Origin: an uncultured Clostridia bacterium
GTDB taxonomy: Bacteria > Bacillota > Clostridia > Oscillospirales > Acutalibacteraceae
Reading direction: 5' to 3'
NCBI GenBank assembly: GCA_947632385.1
Contig: CANRPD010000007.1
Location: 1-59,943, forward strand
DNA: 59,943 bases
This document shows, piece by piece, positions 15,641-23,981 of this stretch. Within the stretch, counting starts at the first letter, position 1. Each line of letters starts with the position of its first letter. The notes under the pieces are model-generated. The model did no database searches. It saw nothing but the letters and a program-made list of their open reading frames with translations, and was not told where the DNA came from. Position numbers and translations under genes: made by a program.

Positions 15641-16123
15641 TCACAGAGACCGCAGGTAGAGCCGGACGCGTTTCCCGTTTTCCCGGAGAAACCGGCCCTC
15701 CAGCACGAACCCCAGCTTCTCGTGCAGCGCGATGCTGGCCCGGTTGTCGTCCGCGACCTGGGCCACCGCCACCCGGTACCCCTGCTCCCGGGCGTAGTCC
15801 AGGGCCAGCTGCTCTGCGGCAAACCCCAGGCCCCGCCGCCGAAAGGCCGGCCGGATCTCCGGCCCGCAGCTGAGGATGTCCGCGCCGTGGGCGTAGAGGT
15901 TCATGAACCCCACGATCTCGCCCGCCAGCGTCACCTTCAGCAGCTCAAAATACCGCCCCTGGTGCCGCTGTGCCCGGGATTCCCGGATCATTTCCCGCAG
16001 CTGCTCCGCCGGTCCGGCGTACTGGGTGTCCTCCAGGCTGTCCAGATCCGCCCAGTCCACCGGCGCCACCTGCAGCCCGGCAGCAGCGGCCCCCTCCGGG
16101 TCTCGTTTCGATTCTGTGTTCAT
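15641..16123 (-). CDS. GNAT family N-acetyltransferase
   Basis: A 160-residue acetyltransferase. The acetyl-CoA loop RPAFRRRGLGFAAEQLA lies around residue 90, and motif B is NRASIALHEKLGFVLEG near the end. The open frame continues back to 16225 through the tRNA-Leu gene; the ATG at 16123 follows GGGAGGT and gives a sensible N-terminus. The substrate is unknown. Its 3' end touches the R3 array directly. It lies downstream of the tRNA terminator, so it probably has its own weak promoter or depends on read-through. Confidence 0.82.
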   Translation of the reverse strand: MNTESKRDPEGAAAAGLQVAPVDWADLDSLEDTQYAGPAEQLREMIRESRAQRHQGRYFELLKVTLAGEIVGFMNLYAHGADILSCGPEIRPAFRRRGLGFAAEQLALDYAREQGYRVAVAQVADDNRASIALHEKLGFVLEGRFLRENGKRVRLYLRSL

Positions 16124-16147
16124 GGGTACCTCCCGATCCGTAAAAAT

Positions 16148-16172
16148 GAAAAAGTCCCGAAAACTCGGGACT
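16148..16172 (-). terminator. Terminator of tRNA-Leu
   Basis: On the minus strand, AGTCCCGA-GTTT-TCGGGACT forms an 8-bp stem followed by TTTTTC. It lies 7 nt after the tRNA CCA end. Confidence 0.88.
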
Positions 16173-16178
16173 TTCCGC

Positions 16179-16262
16179 TGGTGCGCGAGACGGGACTTGA
16201 ACCCGTACGTCGTCGACACACGCACCTCAAACGTGCCTGTCTGCCAGTTCCAGCACTCGCGC
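16179..16262 (-). tRNA. tRNA-Leu (anticodon GAG)
   Basis: An 84-nt cloverleaf with encoded CCA. The acceptor arm GCGCGAG/CTCGCGC is perfect, the anticodon stem is CACGT/GCGTG around loop TTGAGGT (anticodon GAG), the variable arm is long as in class II tRNAs, and the T-arm is ACGGG-TTCAAGT-CCCGT. It reads CUU and CUC codons. Confidence 0.93.
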
Positions 16263-16276
16263 AGCTAACAGACAAG

Positions 16277-16305
16277 ATTATAGCACCGGCCTTTTCGGTT
16301 GTCAA
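16277..16305 (-). promoter_or_regulatory. Consensus promoter for tRNA-Leu
   Basis: Perfect TTGACA (16305-16300) and TATAAT (16282-16277) with a 17-nt spacer on the minus strand. Transcription would start about 10 nt before the mature tRNA. It sits 16 nt after the stop of the amidotransferase gene. Confidence 0.93.
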
Positions 16306-16321
16306 GCCGAAAAAACGAAAA

Positions 16322-16969
16322 TTATACCCGTTCCAGGAAAAAACGGAAGACCGCTTCGCCGTCCACGGTGTCGGGTCGGCGGTGGGCAAAGGCCATGCGT
16401 TCCGGGTGGAACTGCACCGCAAAAATGCCCAGCTCCGGCGCCTGGAGGGCCTCGGGGATGCCGTCTTCGGCCCAGGCAGTGACGGTGAGGACCGGGGCCA
16501 CCCGGTCCAGGGCCTGGTGGTGGGCGGAATTCACGGCAAAGGCGGCTCCGTAGAGCGGCCGAAGGAAGCTCTCCGCCGCCGTGCGGATGGAGTGGACCCG
16601 GTCGCCGCTGGCTTCGCTCCAGCGGTGGGTCTCCGGGTGGGCAAGATCCTGCACCAGGGTGCCGCCCAAGGCCACGTTGAGCACCTGAAACCCCTTGCAG
16701 ATGCCCAAAATGGGCCTGCCCGCCGTCTGGAACCGGCGCACCAGCTCCAGCTCCGCCTCGTCCCGCTGCCGGTCGATGCCGGCACTGGCGGTGTTTTCCT
16801 GTCCGTACAGCGCGGGGTCCAGGTCCGCGCCGCCGGGCAGCAGCAGCCCATCGCACCCGTGGGAGAGATCCAGGTCCCGGGAGACCACGGGCTGTGCGCC
16901 GCAGCCGGACAGCGCGACGGTGTAGTTGGAGAGCTTTTCGGCTTCGCCGTAGAGGAAGATTTTTTTCAT
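16322..16969 (-). CDS. Class I glutamine amidotransferase-like protein (gamma-glutamyl hydrolase family)
   Basis: A 215-residue hydrolase resembling the PuuD / gamma-glutamyl-GABA hydrolase group. LLPGGADLDPALYG is near residue 55, the nucleophile Cys is in ILGICKGFQVLN, and the catalytic HxE is in AVQFHPERMAFAH. The open frame runs to 17188; the ATG at 16969 after AAAGGGA starts MKKIFLYGEAE. It lacks a fused synthetase domain. No polyamine genes are nearby, so the substrate is inferred only at family level. It is divergent from gltX. Confidence 0.85.
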   Translation of the reverse strand: MKKIFLYGEAEKLSNYTVALSGCGAQPVVSRDLDLSHGCDGLLLPGGADLDPALYGQENTASAGIDRQRDEAELELVRRFQTAGRPILGICKGFQVLNVALGGTLVQDLAHPETHRWSEASGDRVHSIRTAAESFLRPLYGAAFAVNSAHHQALDRVAPVLTVTAWAEDGIPEALQAPELGIFAVQFHPERMAFAHRRPDTVDGEAVFRFFLERV

Positions 16970-17076
16970 GGGGATCCCTTTCCGGGGCGGGCTTCTGCCC
17001 GGCAGCTTTGGCAAAATGACCGGTTTTCGGAGAACGATTTCGTCAAAGTCTGTGGAAAAGCCGGGCGCTTTTTTGC

Positions 17077-17104
17077 TTGCCAAACCCCTTAACTCTGCTA
17101 TAAT
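17077..17104 (+). promoter_or_regulatory. Promoter for gltX
   Basis: TTGCCA (17077-17082) and a perfect TATAAT (17099-17104), 16-nt spacer, about 50 nt before the gltX start. Confidence 0.7.
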
Positions 17105-17160
17105 AATATACAGGAAAAGTCTGGGATTTGCAAGGCTTGGAGTCTGCGAGGAGGAGCTAT

Positions 17161-18615
17161 ATGACGGAAATTCGCACACGGTACGCACCCAGCCCCACGG
17201 GGTTCATGCATGTGGGCAATCTGCGCACCGCATTGTATGAGTATTTGGTGGCAAAGAGCCAGGGCGGCCGGTTCGTGCTGCGCATCGAGGACACCGACCG
17301 GGAGCGGCTGGTGGAAGGCGCCGAGGACGTGATCTATAAAACACTGGAGCAGGTGGGGCTCTCCCACGACGAGGGGCCCGACGTGGGCGGCCCCTACGGC
17401 CCCTATGTCCAGAGCCAGCGCAAGGACCTGTATCTGCCCTATGCCAAACAGCTGGTGGAGGCCGGACAGGCCTACTACTGCTTCTGCTCCAAGGAGCGGC
17501 TGGAGTCGCTGAAGACCGAGGACGGCTTTGCCGGATACGACCGCCACTGCCGGGACCTGCCCGCCGAGGAGGTGCAGCGTCTGCTGGACGCCGGCACGCC
17601 CTTTGTGATCCGGCAGAAGGTGCCCCTCACTGGGTCCACCACCTTCACCGACGCGGTGTTCGGGGAGATCACCATCGAGAACCGGGAGATCGAGGATCAG
17701 ATCCTCATCAAGGCGGACGGATACCCCACCTACAACTTCGCAAACGTCATCGACGACCACCTGATGCACATCACCCATGTGGTCCGGGGCAGCGAGTATC
17801 TGACCTCCACCCCCAAGTACAACCTGCTGTACGAGGCATTCGGGTGGGAGATCCCCACCTATGTGCACCTGCCGCTGATCATGGGCAAAAATGACGACGG
17901 CACGGTGAGCAAGCTCTCCAAGCGCCACGGCTCCGTGAGCTTTGAGGGACTGGTGGAGGAGGGCTACCTGGGGGAGGCCATCGTGAACTATGTGGCCCTG
18001 CTGGGCTGGAGCCCCAGCGACAACCGGGAGGTGCTGAGCCTCGCGGAGATTACCCAGGACTTCGACATCGGCCGGATCAGCAAATCCCCGGCGGTGTTCG
18101 ACTATGACAAGCTCACCTGGTTCAACGGGGAGTATATCAAGGCCATGGACGCGGCGGCTTTTTGGGACCATGCCGCGCCGTACTACCGGGAGGTGTTCGG
18201 GGAGCAGGACAAGCCCGCTCCCGTACTGCAAAGCATTTTGCAGGCCCGCATCAGCCGGTTCAACGAGATCCCCGGGCTGCTGGCGTTTTTCAAGGAGCTG
18301 CCCGACTATCCGGCGGAGTTTTTCGTCAACAAGAAGAGCAAGACCACGCTGGAAAATTCCCCCCAGATGCTGAAGGCCGCCATCGGGGCCCTGGAGGGCC
18401 TGGACACCTGGGAGCTGGACGCCATCCACCAGTGCCTCATCGGGCTGGCGGAGCAGCTGGGCGTCAAAAACGGCACCCTGCTGTGGCCGGTGCGCATCGC
18501 TGCGGCGGGCACCCTGGTGACCCCTGGCGGGGCCATGGAGATCCTGGCGCTGCTGGGCCGGGAAGAGGCCCTGCGGCGGCTGCATCTGGGCCTGGACAAG
18601 CTGGTAAGCGCATAA
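17161..18615 (+). CDS. gltX: Glutamyl-tRNA synthetase
   Basis: It charges tRNA-Glu. RYAPSPTGFMHVGN carries the HIGH-type ATP site (residues 7-20), RIEDTDRERLVEGAED is the class I continuation, and KLSKRHGSVSFEG is the KMSKS loop. It is 484 residues, with an anticodon-binding C-terminal half. The ATG at 17161 follows GAGGAGGAGC; the frame extends 11 codons further upstream. glnS follows 24 nt later. Confidence 0.96.
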   Translation: MTEIRTRYAPSPTGFMHVGNLRTALYEYLVAKSQGGRFVLRIEDTDRERLVEGAEDVIYKTLEQVGLSHDEGPDVGGPYGPYVQSQRKDLYLPYAKQLVEAGQAYYCFCSKERLESLKTEDGFAGYDRHCRDLPAEEVQRLLDAGTPFVIRQKVPLTGSTTFTDAVFGEITIENREIEDQILIKADGYPTYNFANVIDDHLMHITHVVRGSEYLTSTPKYNLLYEAFGWEIPTYVHLPLIMGKNDDGTVSKLSKRHGSVSFEGLVEEGYLGEAIVNYVALLGWSPSDNREVLSLAEITQDFDIGRISKSPAVFDYDKLTWFNGEYIKAMDAAAFWDHAAPYYREVFGEQDKPAPVLQSILQARISRFNEIPGLLAFFKELPDYPAEFFVNKKSKTTLENSPQMLKAAIGALEGLDTWELDAIHQCLIGLAEQLGVKNGTLLWPVRIAAAGTLVTPGGAMEILALLGREEALRRLHLGLDKLVSA

Positions 18616-18639
18616 AATCGAACAGGAGGAGTTCATGAT

Positions 18640-20325
18640 ATGGACATTTTGGAGATCGATCCCGCAGAGGTGGAGAGCACCAGTTTTATCGATGATTTCG
18701 TGAAAGAGGACCTGGCCCCCGGCGGGCGGTGCGAGGGGATGCAGGTGCACACCCGGTTCCCGCCGGAGCCCAACGGCTATCTGCACATCGGCCACTGCAA
18801 GGCCCTGTATATCGATTTCCGCACGGCGGAAAAGTTTGGCGGCATCTGCAACCTGCGGTTCGACGACACCAATCCTGCCAAAGAGGACACGGAGTATGTG
18901 GAGGCCATCAAAGAGGACATCCACTGGCTGGGCTTCGACTGGGGCGACCGGCTGTACTACGGCTCCGACTATTTCCAGAAGACCTACGAGCTGGCGGTGG
19001 GGCTCATCAAAAAAGGGCTGGCCTATGTGTGCGAGCTGACCCCCGAGCAGCTGAAGGAATACCGGGGCGACATCACCACCCCGGCCCGATCCCCCTGGCG
19101 GGACCGGCCCATCGAGGAGAGCCTGGACCTCTTTGAGCGGATGAAGAACGGGGAATTCCCCGAGGGCAAGTATACCCTGCGGGCCAAGATCGACCTGGCC
19201 AGCGGCAATTTCAACATGCGGGACCCGGCGCTCTACCGCATCCGGTACATCGAGCACCACCGGCAGGGCACTAAGTGGTGCATTTTCCCCATGTACGATT
19301 TCGCCCATCCCATCCAGGACGCGCTGGAGGGGATCACCCACAGCCTGTGCTCCTTGGAATATGAGGACCACCGGCCGCTGTACGACTGGGTGATCCAGAA
19401 TACCGATGTGCCCAGTAAGCCCCGGCAGATCGAGTTTGCCCGGCTGGGCATCAACAACACCGTGATGAGCAAGCGGAAGCTGCGCGCGCTGGTGGAGGGC
19501 GGTTCCGTAAACGGCTGGGACGACCCGAGGATGCCCACTCTCTGCGGCCTGCGCCGCCGGGGATACACGCCCCGTGCCATTCGGAATTTCAGCGAGCGCA
19601 TCGGCGTGGCCAAGGCATCCTCCACGGTGGAATATGCCTTTTTGGAGCACTGCCTGCGGGAGGACTTAAATGAGACCGCTCGGCGGGCCATGGCCGTGCT
19701 GCACCCGGTGAAGCTCACCATCGTCAACTACCCTGCGGGGCAGACGGAGACCGTCACCGTGGAGAACAACCCCAACCGGCCCGAGGACGGGACCCGGCAG
19801 GTGAGCTTTTCCCGGGAGCTTTGGATCGAGGCGGAGGATTTTCTGGCCGAGCCCGTGCCGAAGTACAAGCGTCTCTATCCGGAGGGGCCGGAATGCCGCC
19901 TAAAGGGGGCGTATCTCGTCCGGTGCGTGGGGTACAACACCGACGAGGCAGGGAACGTGACAGAAGTGTTGGCGGAGTACGACCCCGACAGCCGGGGCGG
20001 CGACCCTGCCGACGGCCGGAAGGTGAAGGGAGCGACCCTGCACTGGGTGGACGCCGGGACCGCTGTGGACGCCGAGGTACGGCTGTATGACGACCTGTTC
20101 ACCGTGCCGAACCCTGAGGAGGGAGATTTCCTGGACTATTTGAACCCGGAGTCCCTCACGGTGCTGACCGGCTGCAAGGTGGAGCAGGCCCTGGGGGCTG
20201 CCCGGCCCGGAGAGAGCTGGCAGTTCATGCGGCAGGGGTACTTCTGCGCGGACAGCCGGGACAGCGCGCCAGGACACCTGGTGTTCAACCGGTCGGTGAA
20301 GCTCAAGGACAGCTTTAAGCCTTGA
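18640..20325 (+). CDS. glnS: Glutaminyl-tRNA synthetase
   Basis: It charges tRNA-Gln directly. FPPEPNGYLHIGHCKALYIDF is the HIGH region, NLRFDDTNPAKEDTEYVEAI is typical of GlnRS rather than GluRS, and VMSKRKLRALVEGG is the KMSKS loop. The C-terminal beta-barrel anticodon domain ends in NRSVKLKDSF. It is 561 residues. Many Firmicutes lack GlnRS and amidate Glu-tRNA-Gln instead; its presence beside gltX is characteristic of some Clostridia. Spacing suggests co-transcription with gltX. A terminator follows. Confidence 0.97.
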   Translation: MDILEIDPAEVESTSFIDDFVKEDLAPGGRCEGMQVHTRFPPEPNGYLHIGHCKALYIDFRTAEKFGGICNLRFDDTNPAKEDTEYVEAIKEDIHWLGFDWGDRLYYGSDYFQKTYELAVGLIKKGLAYVCELTPEQLKEYRGDITTPARSPWRDRPIEESLDLFERMKNGEFPEGKYTLRAKIDLASGNFNMRDPALYRIRYIEHHRQGTKWCIFPMYDFAHPIQDALEGITHSLCSLEYEDHRPLYDWVIQNTDVPSKPRQIEFARLGINNTVMSKRKLRALVEGGSVNGWDDPRMPTLCGLRRRGYTPRAIRNFSERIGVAKASSTVEYAFLEHCLREDLNETARRAMAVLHPVKLTIVNYPAGQTETVTVENNPNRPEDGTRQVSFSRELWIEAEDFLAEPVPKYKRLYPEGPECRLKGAYLVRCVGYNTDEAGNVTEVLAEYDPDSRGGDPADGRKVKGATLHWVDAGTAVDAEVRLYDDLFTVPNPEEGDFLDYLNPESLTVLTGCKVEQALGAARPGESWQFMRQGYFCADSRDSAPGHLVFNRSVKLKDSFKP

Positions 20326-20340
20326 TTCGAACGAAAAGGG

Positions 20341-20369
20341 AAGGGGAGGCGGCACGCCGCCTTCTCTTT
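20341..20369 (+). terminator. Terminator after glnS
   Basis: AAGGGGAGGCGGC pairs with GCCGCCTTCTC around a short loop and ends in CTTTG. Moderate T-tract. Confidence 0.6.
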
Positions 20370-20385
20370 GTGTGAGGGACCAGAC

Positions 20386-21228
20386 ATGAACGATTTTACC
20401 GCCGGAGAGGTGCAGAGCCTGCTGGAGCCAGCGGCCCGAGGGCTGTGGGTCACAGTGGAGGACTGCGTGGATTCCACCAACACGGTGCTCAAAAGCCTGG
20501 CAGAGGCCGGGGGCCGGGAGGGCGAAGTGCTCATCGCCCGACGGCAGACGGCGGGCAAGGGCCGGCTGGGCCGGAGCTTTTTCTCCCCCAAGGGGACGGG
20601 CCTGTACATGAGCGTCCTGCTGCGGCCGGCGCTGGCCCCGGAGCACACCTTGTTTATCACCACGGCGGCTGCGGTGGCGGTGGCCGGCGCGGTGGAGGCC
20701 GTCACCGGGCGGAAAGCGGGCATCAAGTGGGTTAACGACGTGTATTTGGACTGCCGGAAGATCTGCGGGATCCTGACGGAGGGGGCTATGGACTTTGCCC
20801 AAGGGCGGCTCAGGTACGCGGTGCTGGGCATCGGCGTGAACCTGGCCCCGCCCCCGGGAGGCTTTCCGGAGGAATTGCGGTCGGTGGCCGGGGCGGTCTT
20901 TTCGGAGGCGCCCCCCGAGGACGTGATCTGCCGGCTGGCGGCGGAGATCCTCAACCGATTCTCCAGGATGTACAGGGCGTTGCCGGACACGGCATTTTTG
21001 GAAGAATACCGCGCCCGAAGCGTGCTCACGGGGCTCACGGTCACCGTGGTCCAAGGTGCGAGGGAGGTCACCGGGCAGGTGCTGGGCGTGGACAACGAGG
21101 CCCGGCTGGTGCTGCGCCGGGCGGACGGCAGGGAAGAGGCGTTTGCCTCGGGTGAGGCGACGCTGAAGAAGGGGTTCCTCCGGCAGCTGCGGGAACGGAC
21201 GGAGCAGGGAGAAGGCCGGAACTCCTAA
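20386..21228 (+). CDS. birA: Biotin-[acetyl-CoA-carboxylase] ligase, no regulatory domain
   Basis: It attaches biotin to carboxylase carrier proteins through biotinyl-AMP. DSTNTVLKSL is the N-terminal substrate segment, QTAGKGRLGRSFFSPKGTGLYMS is the biotinyl-AMP loop, and KWVNDVYLDCRKICGILTE completes the active site. At 280 residues with only about 20 before the catalytic core, there is no N-terminal winged-helix domain, so it should not act as a repressor. GAGGGA precedes the ATG at 20386. Confidence 0.93.
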   Translation: MNDFTAGEVQSLLEPAARGLWVTVEDCVDSTNTVLKSLAEAGGREGEVLIARRQTAGKGRLGRSFFSPKGTGLYMSVLLRPALAPEHTLFITTAAAVAVAGAVEAVTGRKAGIKWVNDVYLDCRKICGILTEGAMDFAQGRLRYAVLGIGVNLAPPPGGFPEELRSVAGAVFSEAPPEDVICRLAAEILNRFSRMYRALPDTAFLEEYRARSVLTGLTVTVVQGAREVTGQVLGVDNEARLVLRRADGREEAFASGEATLKKGFLRQLRERTEQGEGRNS

Positions 21229-21267
21229 ATGGGACCCGAAAAAAGCGGAGCGAACAAGGGGGAGCAG

Positions 21268-21927
21268 ATGGACGGCAAACGGAATTACGACCGGGAGATG
21301 CAGGAAGTGTTGGCGGGATTGACGCCTGGGGAAAAGCCCCGGCTGCTGCTCCACGCCTGCTGCGCGCCCTGTTCCAGTTCCACGCTGGAGCGGCTGTGCG
21401 GGGCGTTCCAGGTGACGCTGTACGATTATAACCCGAATATCTCTCCCGAAGCAGAGTACCGGAAGCGGCTGGAGGAGCTGCAGCGCCTGGTGCGCTTGCT
21501 GCCGGCTGCCCGGGACGTGGATTTTTTGGAATGTGCCTATGACGGGGGAGCCTTTGAACGGATCGCCCGGGGACTGGAGGATGCGCCGGAGGGCGGCGCC
21601 CGGTGTGCCCGGTGCTTTGCCCTGCGGCTGGAGCAGACCGCCCGGGCCGCTCGGGACGGCGGCTTTGCTTGGTTCGGGACCACGCTGACCATCAGTCCGT
21701 TGAAGGATGCGGCGCTGCTCAACCGCATCGGTGCGGAGATGGGGGAGCGGTACGGCGTGCGCTTCCTGCCGTCGGATCTGAAAAAGCGGGACGGCTACCG
21801 GCGGTCCATCCTGCTGTCCCGGGAGTATGGGCTCTACCGCCAGGATTACTGCGGGTGCGTGTACTCCAAACAGGAGAGAGAACGGAAAAAGAGAGAGGAG
21901 GCGGCTGCCCGTGGCGGTGACGCATGA
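21268..21927 (+). CDS. queH: Epoxyqueuosine reductase QueH
   Basis: It reduces epoxyqueuosine to queuosine in tRNA, the last step of Q synthesis. The 219-residue DUF208-type protein has LLLHACCAPCSSSTLE with the adjacent Cys pair, GARCARCFALRLEQTA with a second CxxC, and DYCGCVYS near the end, the metal/cluster Cys set of QueH. The ATG at 21268 has AAGGGGGAG upstream; an in-frame ATG at 21229 lacks a good site. The stop overlaps the next gene. It pairs functionally with queT at 44.8 kb. Confidence 0.92.
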   Translation: MDGKRNYDREMQEVLAGLTPGEKPRLLLHACCAPCSSSTLERLCGAFQVTLYDYNPNISPEAEYRKRLEELQRLVRLLPAARDVDFLECAYDGGAFERIARGLEDAPEGGARCARCFALRLEQTARAARDGGFAWFGTTLTISPLKDAALLNRIGAEMGERYGVRFLPSDLKKRDGYRRSILLSREYGLYRQDYCGCVYSKQERERKKREEAAARGGDA

Positions 21928-22732
21928 GGGGGTCTCCTATTGGGTGGCGGACACCCATGCCCACATCTATCCGGGAAAGATCGCGGAAAAGGCCACGGCC
22001 TCGGTGGGAGAATTTTATCACACCCGGATGAAAAACGTGGGCCTGCCCCACGTGCTGGCCCAACGGGGCCAGGAGGCGGGGATCGATCGGTTCGTGGTGT
22101 GCTCGGTGGCCACTAAGGTGGCCCAGGTGCGGTCCATCAACGCGTTCATTGAGCGCAAGTGCCGGGAATACCCGCAGTTCGTGGGGCTGGGCGCCTGGCA
22201 CCCCGAGGTGGAGGACATCGCCGGGGAGATGGACGATCTGCAGCGGCGGGGCCTCAAGGGCATCAAGCTGCACCCGGATTTTCAGGAGTTTCTCATCGAC
22301 GACAATAGGATGCTGCCGGTGTACGCCGAGGCGCAGCGCCGGGGGTTGGTGATCCTGTTCCACATGGGGGACTACCGGACGGAGTATTCTTCCCCCAAAC
22401 GGCTGATGCATGTGCTGGACCGGCTGCCGGAGCTCACCTGCATCGCGGCCCACCTGGGCGGCTACACCGAATGGGATGCGGCCCTCAAGTCCCTGCACGG
22501 GACCAACGTGTTCGTGGACACCTCCAGCTCGCTGTTTGCACTGAGCCGGGAGCGGGCGCTGGAGAGCATCGGGCATTTTGGGGTGGAGCACACCCTGTTC
22601 GGCACCGATTTTCCCATGTGGGACCCGGCCGAGGAAGTGCGGCGGTTCCTGGAGCTGGGTATGAGCCCGGCAGAGAACCGGGCCATCCTCTACGGGAACT
22701 TTGCCCGGCTGTTCGGCGTGGGAGAGCCCTGA
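21911..22732 (+). CDS. Amidohydrolase-family metal-dependent hydrolase
   Basis: A 273-residue TIM-barrel hydrolase of the amidohydrolase_2 type. WVADTHAHIYPGK gives the HxH ligands, KGIKLHPDFQ the next His, AAHLGGY another, and FGTDFPMWDP the final Asp. The frame is open from 21827, but the GTG at 21911 follows GAGAGGAGG at good spacing; it overlaps queH by 17 nt. The substrate cannot be assigned. The stop/start overlap (TGATG) with the next gene suggests coupled translation. Confidence 0.8.
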   Translation: MAVTHEGVSYWVADTHAHIYPGKIAEKATASVGEFYHTRMKNVGLPHVLAQRGQEAGIDRFVVCSVATKVAQVRSINAFIERKCREYPQFVGLGAWHPEVEDIAGEMDDLQRRGLKGIKLHPDFQEFLIDDNRMLPVYAEAQRRGLVILFHMGDYRTEYSSPKRLMHVLDRLPELTCIAAHLGGYTEWDAALKSLHGTNVFVDTSSSLFALSRERALESIGHFGVEHTLFGTDFPMWDPAEEVRRFLELGMSPAENRAILYGNFARLFGVGEP

Positions 22733-23475
22733 TGGAGGGTGGGGATTTCCTGGCAGCCTGCGGACGGGTGATGGACGCGGGCCGGGCCCGGCAGGGGATC
22801 GGGACTCTGGGTGAAAAAAGCGTGCACGCGGTGCTCAAGGAGTACATCGATCCCCGGCCGCTGTGCCATGAAGTGCCCGTGGGGCCCTATGTAGCGGACG
22901 TGTGCAACGAGGAGGGTTTTTTTGAGATCCAGACCCGGGACTTTGCCCGGTTGAGGGAGAAGCTGGACTTTTTGCTGGAGAAGGCGCCGGTCACGGTGGT
23001 GTACCCGGTGGCGGGGAGGAAGTGGGTGATCTGGGTGGAGGCGGACGGCAGCCTTTCGCCCAGGAGAAGGAGCCCCAAAAGCCCCACCGCAGCGGCGATC
23101 CTGCCGGAGCTGTACAAGCTCAAAGCCATGCTACCCAAGCCCGGCCTGCGGTTTTGGGTAACGGTGCTGGAGGTGGAGGACTACCGCCTGAAGGACGGCG
23201 ACGGGGAGGACCGGAAGAAGGGCGCGACCAAATTCGACCGGCTGCCGGTATCGCTGCTGGACGAGGTGTGGCTGGAGGAGCCCCGGGATTTTCTGAAGCT
23301 GGTGCCGGAGAGCCTGCCGGAGGAGTTCGGCGCACGAGAGTTCAGCAAGGCCGCCCGGATGTCCCTGTCCGGAGCACGGGCGGCGGTCAATGTGCTGCGG
23401 GCGCTGGATGTGCTGCATCTGGCGGGAAAGAAGGGGAGAGTCTATGTGTACCGACGAAACCCGGACCTGCTGTGA
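22732..23475 (+). CDS. Conserved protein of unknown function, possible PD-(D/E)XK-like nuclease fold
   Basis: A 247-residue protein I cannot name. Residues about 25-70 contain GEKSVHAVLKEYI, GPYVADVCNEEGFFEIQTRDF and a Lys-rich helix; the D-x(7-8)-E-x-Q pattern resembles the PD-(D/E)XK nuclease core with Gln replacing Lys. The middle is basic (PRRRSPKSP, DRKKGATKFDRLP). The last 55 residues look like a winged helix (FSKAARMSLSGARAAVNVLRALDV). It overlaps the previous gene by 1 nt and the SprT-like gene by 32 nt. The nuclease idea is inference only. Confidence 0.6.
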   Translation: MEGGDFLAACGRVMDAGRARQGIGTLGEKSVHAVLKEYIDPRPLCHEVPVGPYVADVCNEEGFFEIQTRDFARLREKLDFLLEKAPVTVVYPVAGRKWVIWVEADGSLSPRRRSPKSPTAAAILPELYKLKAMLPKPGLRFWVTVLEVEDYRLKDGDGEDRKKGATKFDRLPVSLLDEVWLEEPRDFLKLVPESLPEEFGAREFSKAARMSLSGARAAVNVLRALDVLHLAGKKGRVYVYRRNPDLL

Positions 23476-23959
23476 GGGCGCGGCACTGGACGGGCAGCTG
23501 GCCGCCCTGCGGCAGGCTCTGCTGGACCGGGGCGTTCCGGTCTCCGGACGGCTGGACCCGCATGTGACGGTGAACCGACGGGCCAAGCGGCGGCTGGGCT
23601 GCTGCCGGTATCAGAACGGGACATTTTCCATTGAGGTGGCAGAGCGCCTGTTGGAAAGGCCGGAGCAGCTGCGGGAGACTTTGCTGCATGAGCTGCTGCA
23701 TACCTGTCCCGGATGCCGGGACCACGGGGCACGGTGGAAGGCCTGGGCGGAGCTGGTCAACCGGGAGATGGGGACGGGCATTGCCCGGCTGGCCCGGGAG
23801 GAAGGCCCGGTGGGACCGCTGCGGCACGAGGAAGTGAAGTACAAGATCCGGTGTGAACGCTGCGGGCGGGAGTACCTGCGGGTTCGGATGTGCAAATTGG
23901 TGAAGGCCCCCTGGCGGTACCGCTGTTCCTGCGGCGGGAAGCTGAAAAGGGTGCTGTGA
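23444..23959 (+). CDS. SprT-like zinc metallopeptidase
   Basis: A 171-residue SprT-family protein. The catalytic HExxH is His82-Glu83-Leu-Leu-His86 in LLHELLHTCPGC, followed by HGARWKAWAELVN with the third ligand region. The C-terminal zinc ribbon has CERCGREYLRVRMC and RCSCGGKL. Eukaryotic relatives (Spartan) cleave DNA-protein crosslinks; bacterial members are poorly defined. GGGGAGAG lies before the ATG at 23444. It overlaps the nuclease-like gene, suggesting a shared job. Confidence 0.82.
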   Translation: MCTDETRTCCEGAALDGQLAALRQALLDRGVPVSGRLDPHVTVNRRAKRRLGCCRYQNGTFSIEVAERLLERPEQLRETLLHELLHTCPGCRDHGARWKAWAELVNREMGTGIARLAREEGPVGPLRHEEVKYKIRCERCGREYLRVRMCKLVKAPWRYRCSCGGKLKRVL

Positions 23960-23981
23960 TACAGCGAAAGGAGTGTTCGTC

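Noticed and set aside
15053..17092. 679-residue plus-strand ORF
   Set aside because: It runs through R2/R3 repeats, then antisense to a GNAT gene, the tRNA-Leu gene and an amidotransferase gene. Its Pro/Arg-rich sequence follows from the repeats.
17098..19650. 850-residue minus-strand ORF
   Set aside because: Antisense to gltX and glnS, both with full synthetase signatures; no ribosome site or recognisable domain.
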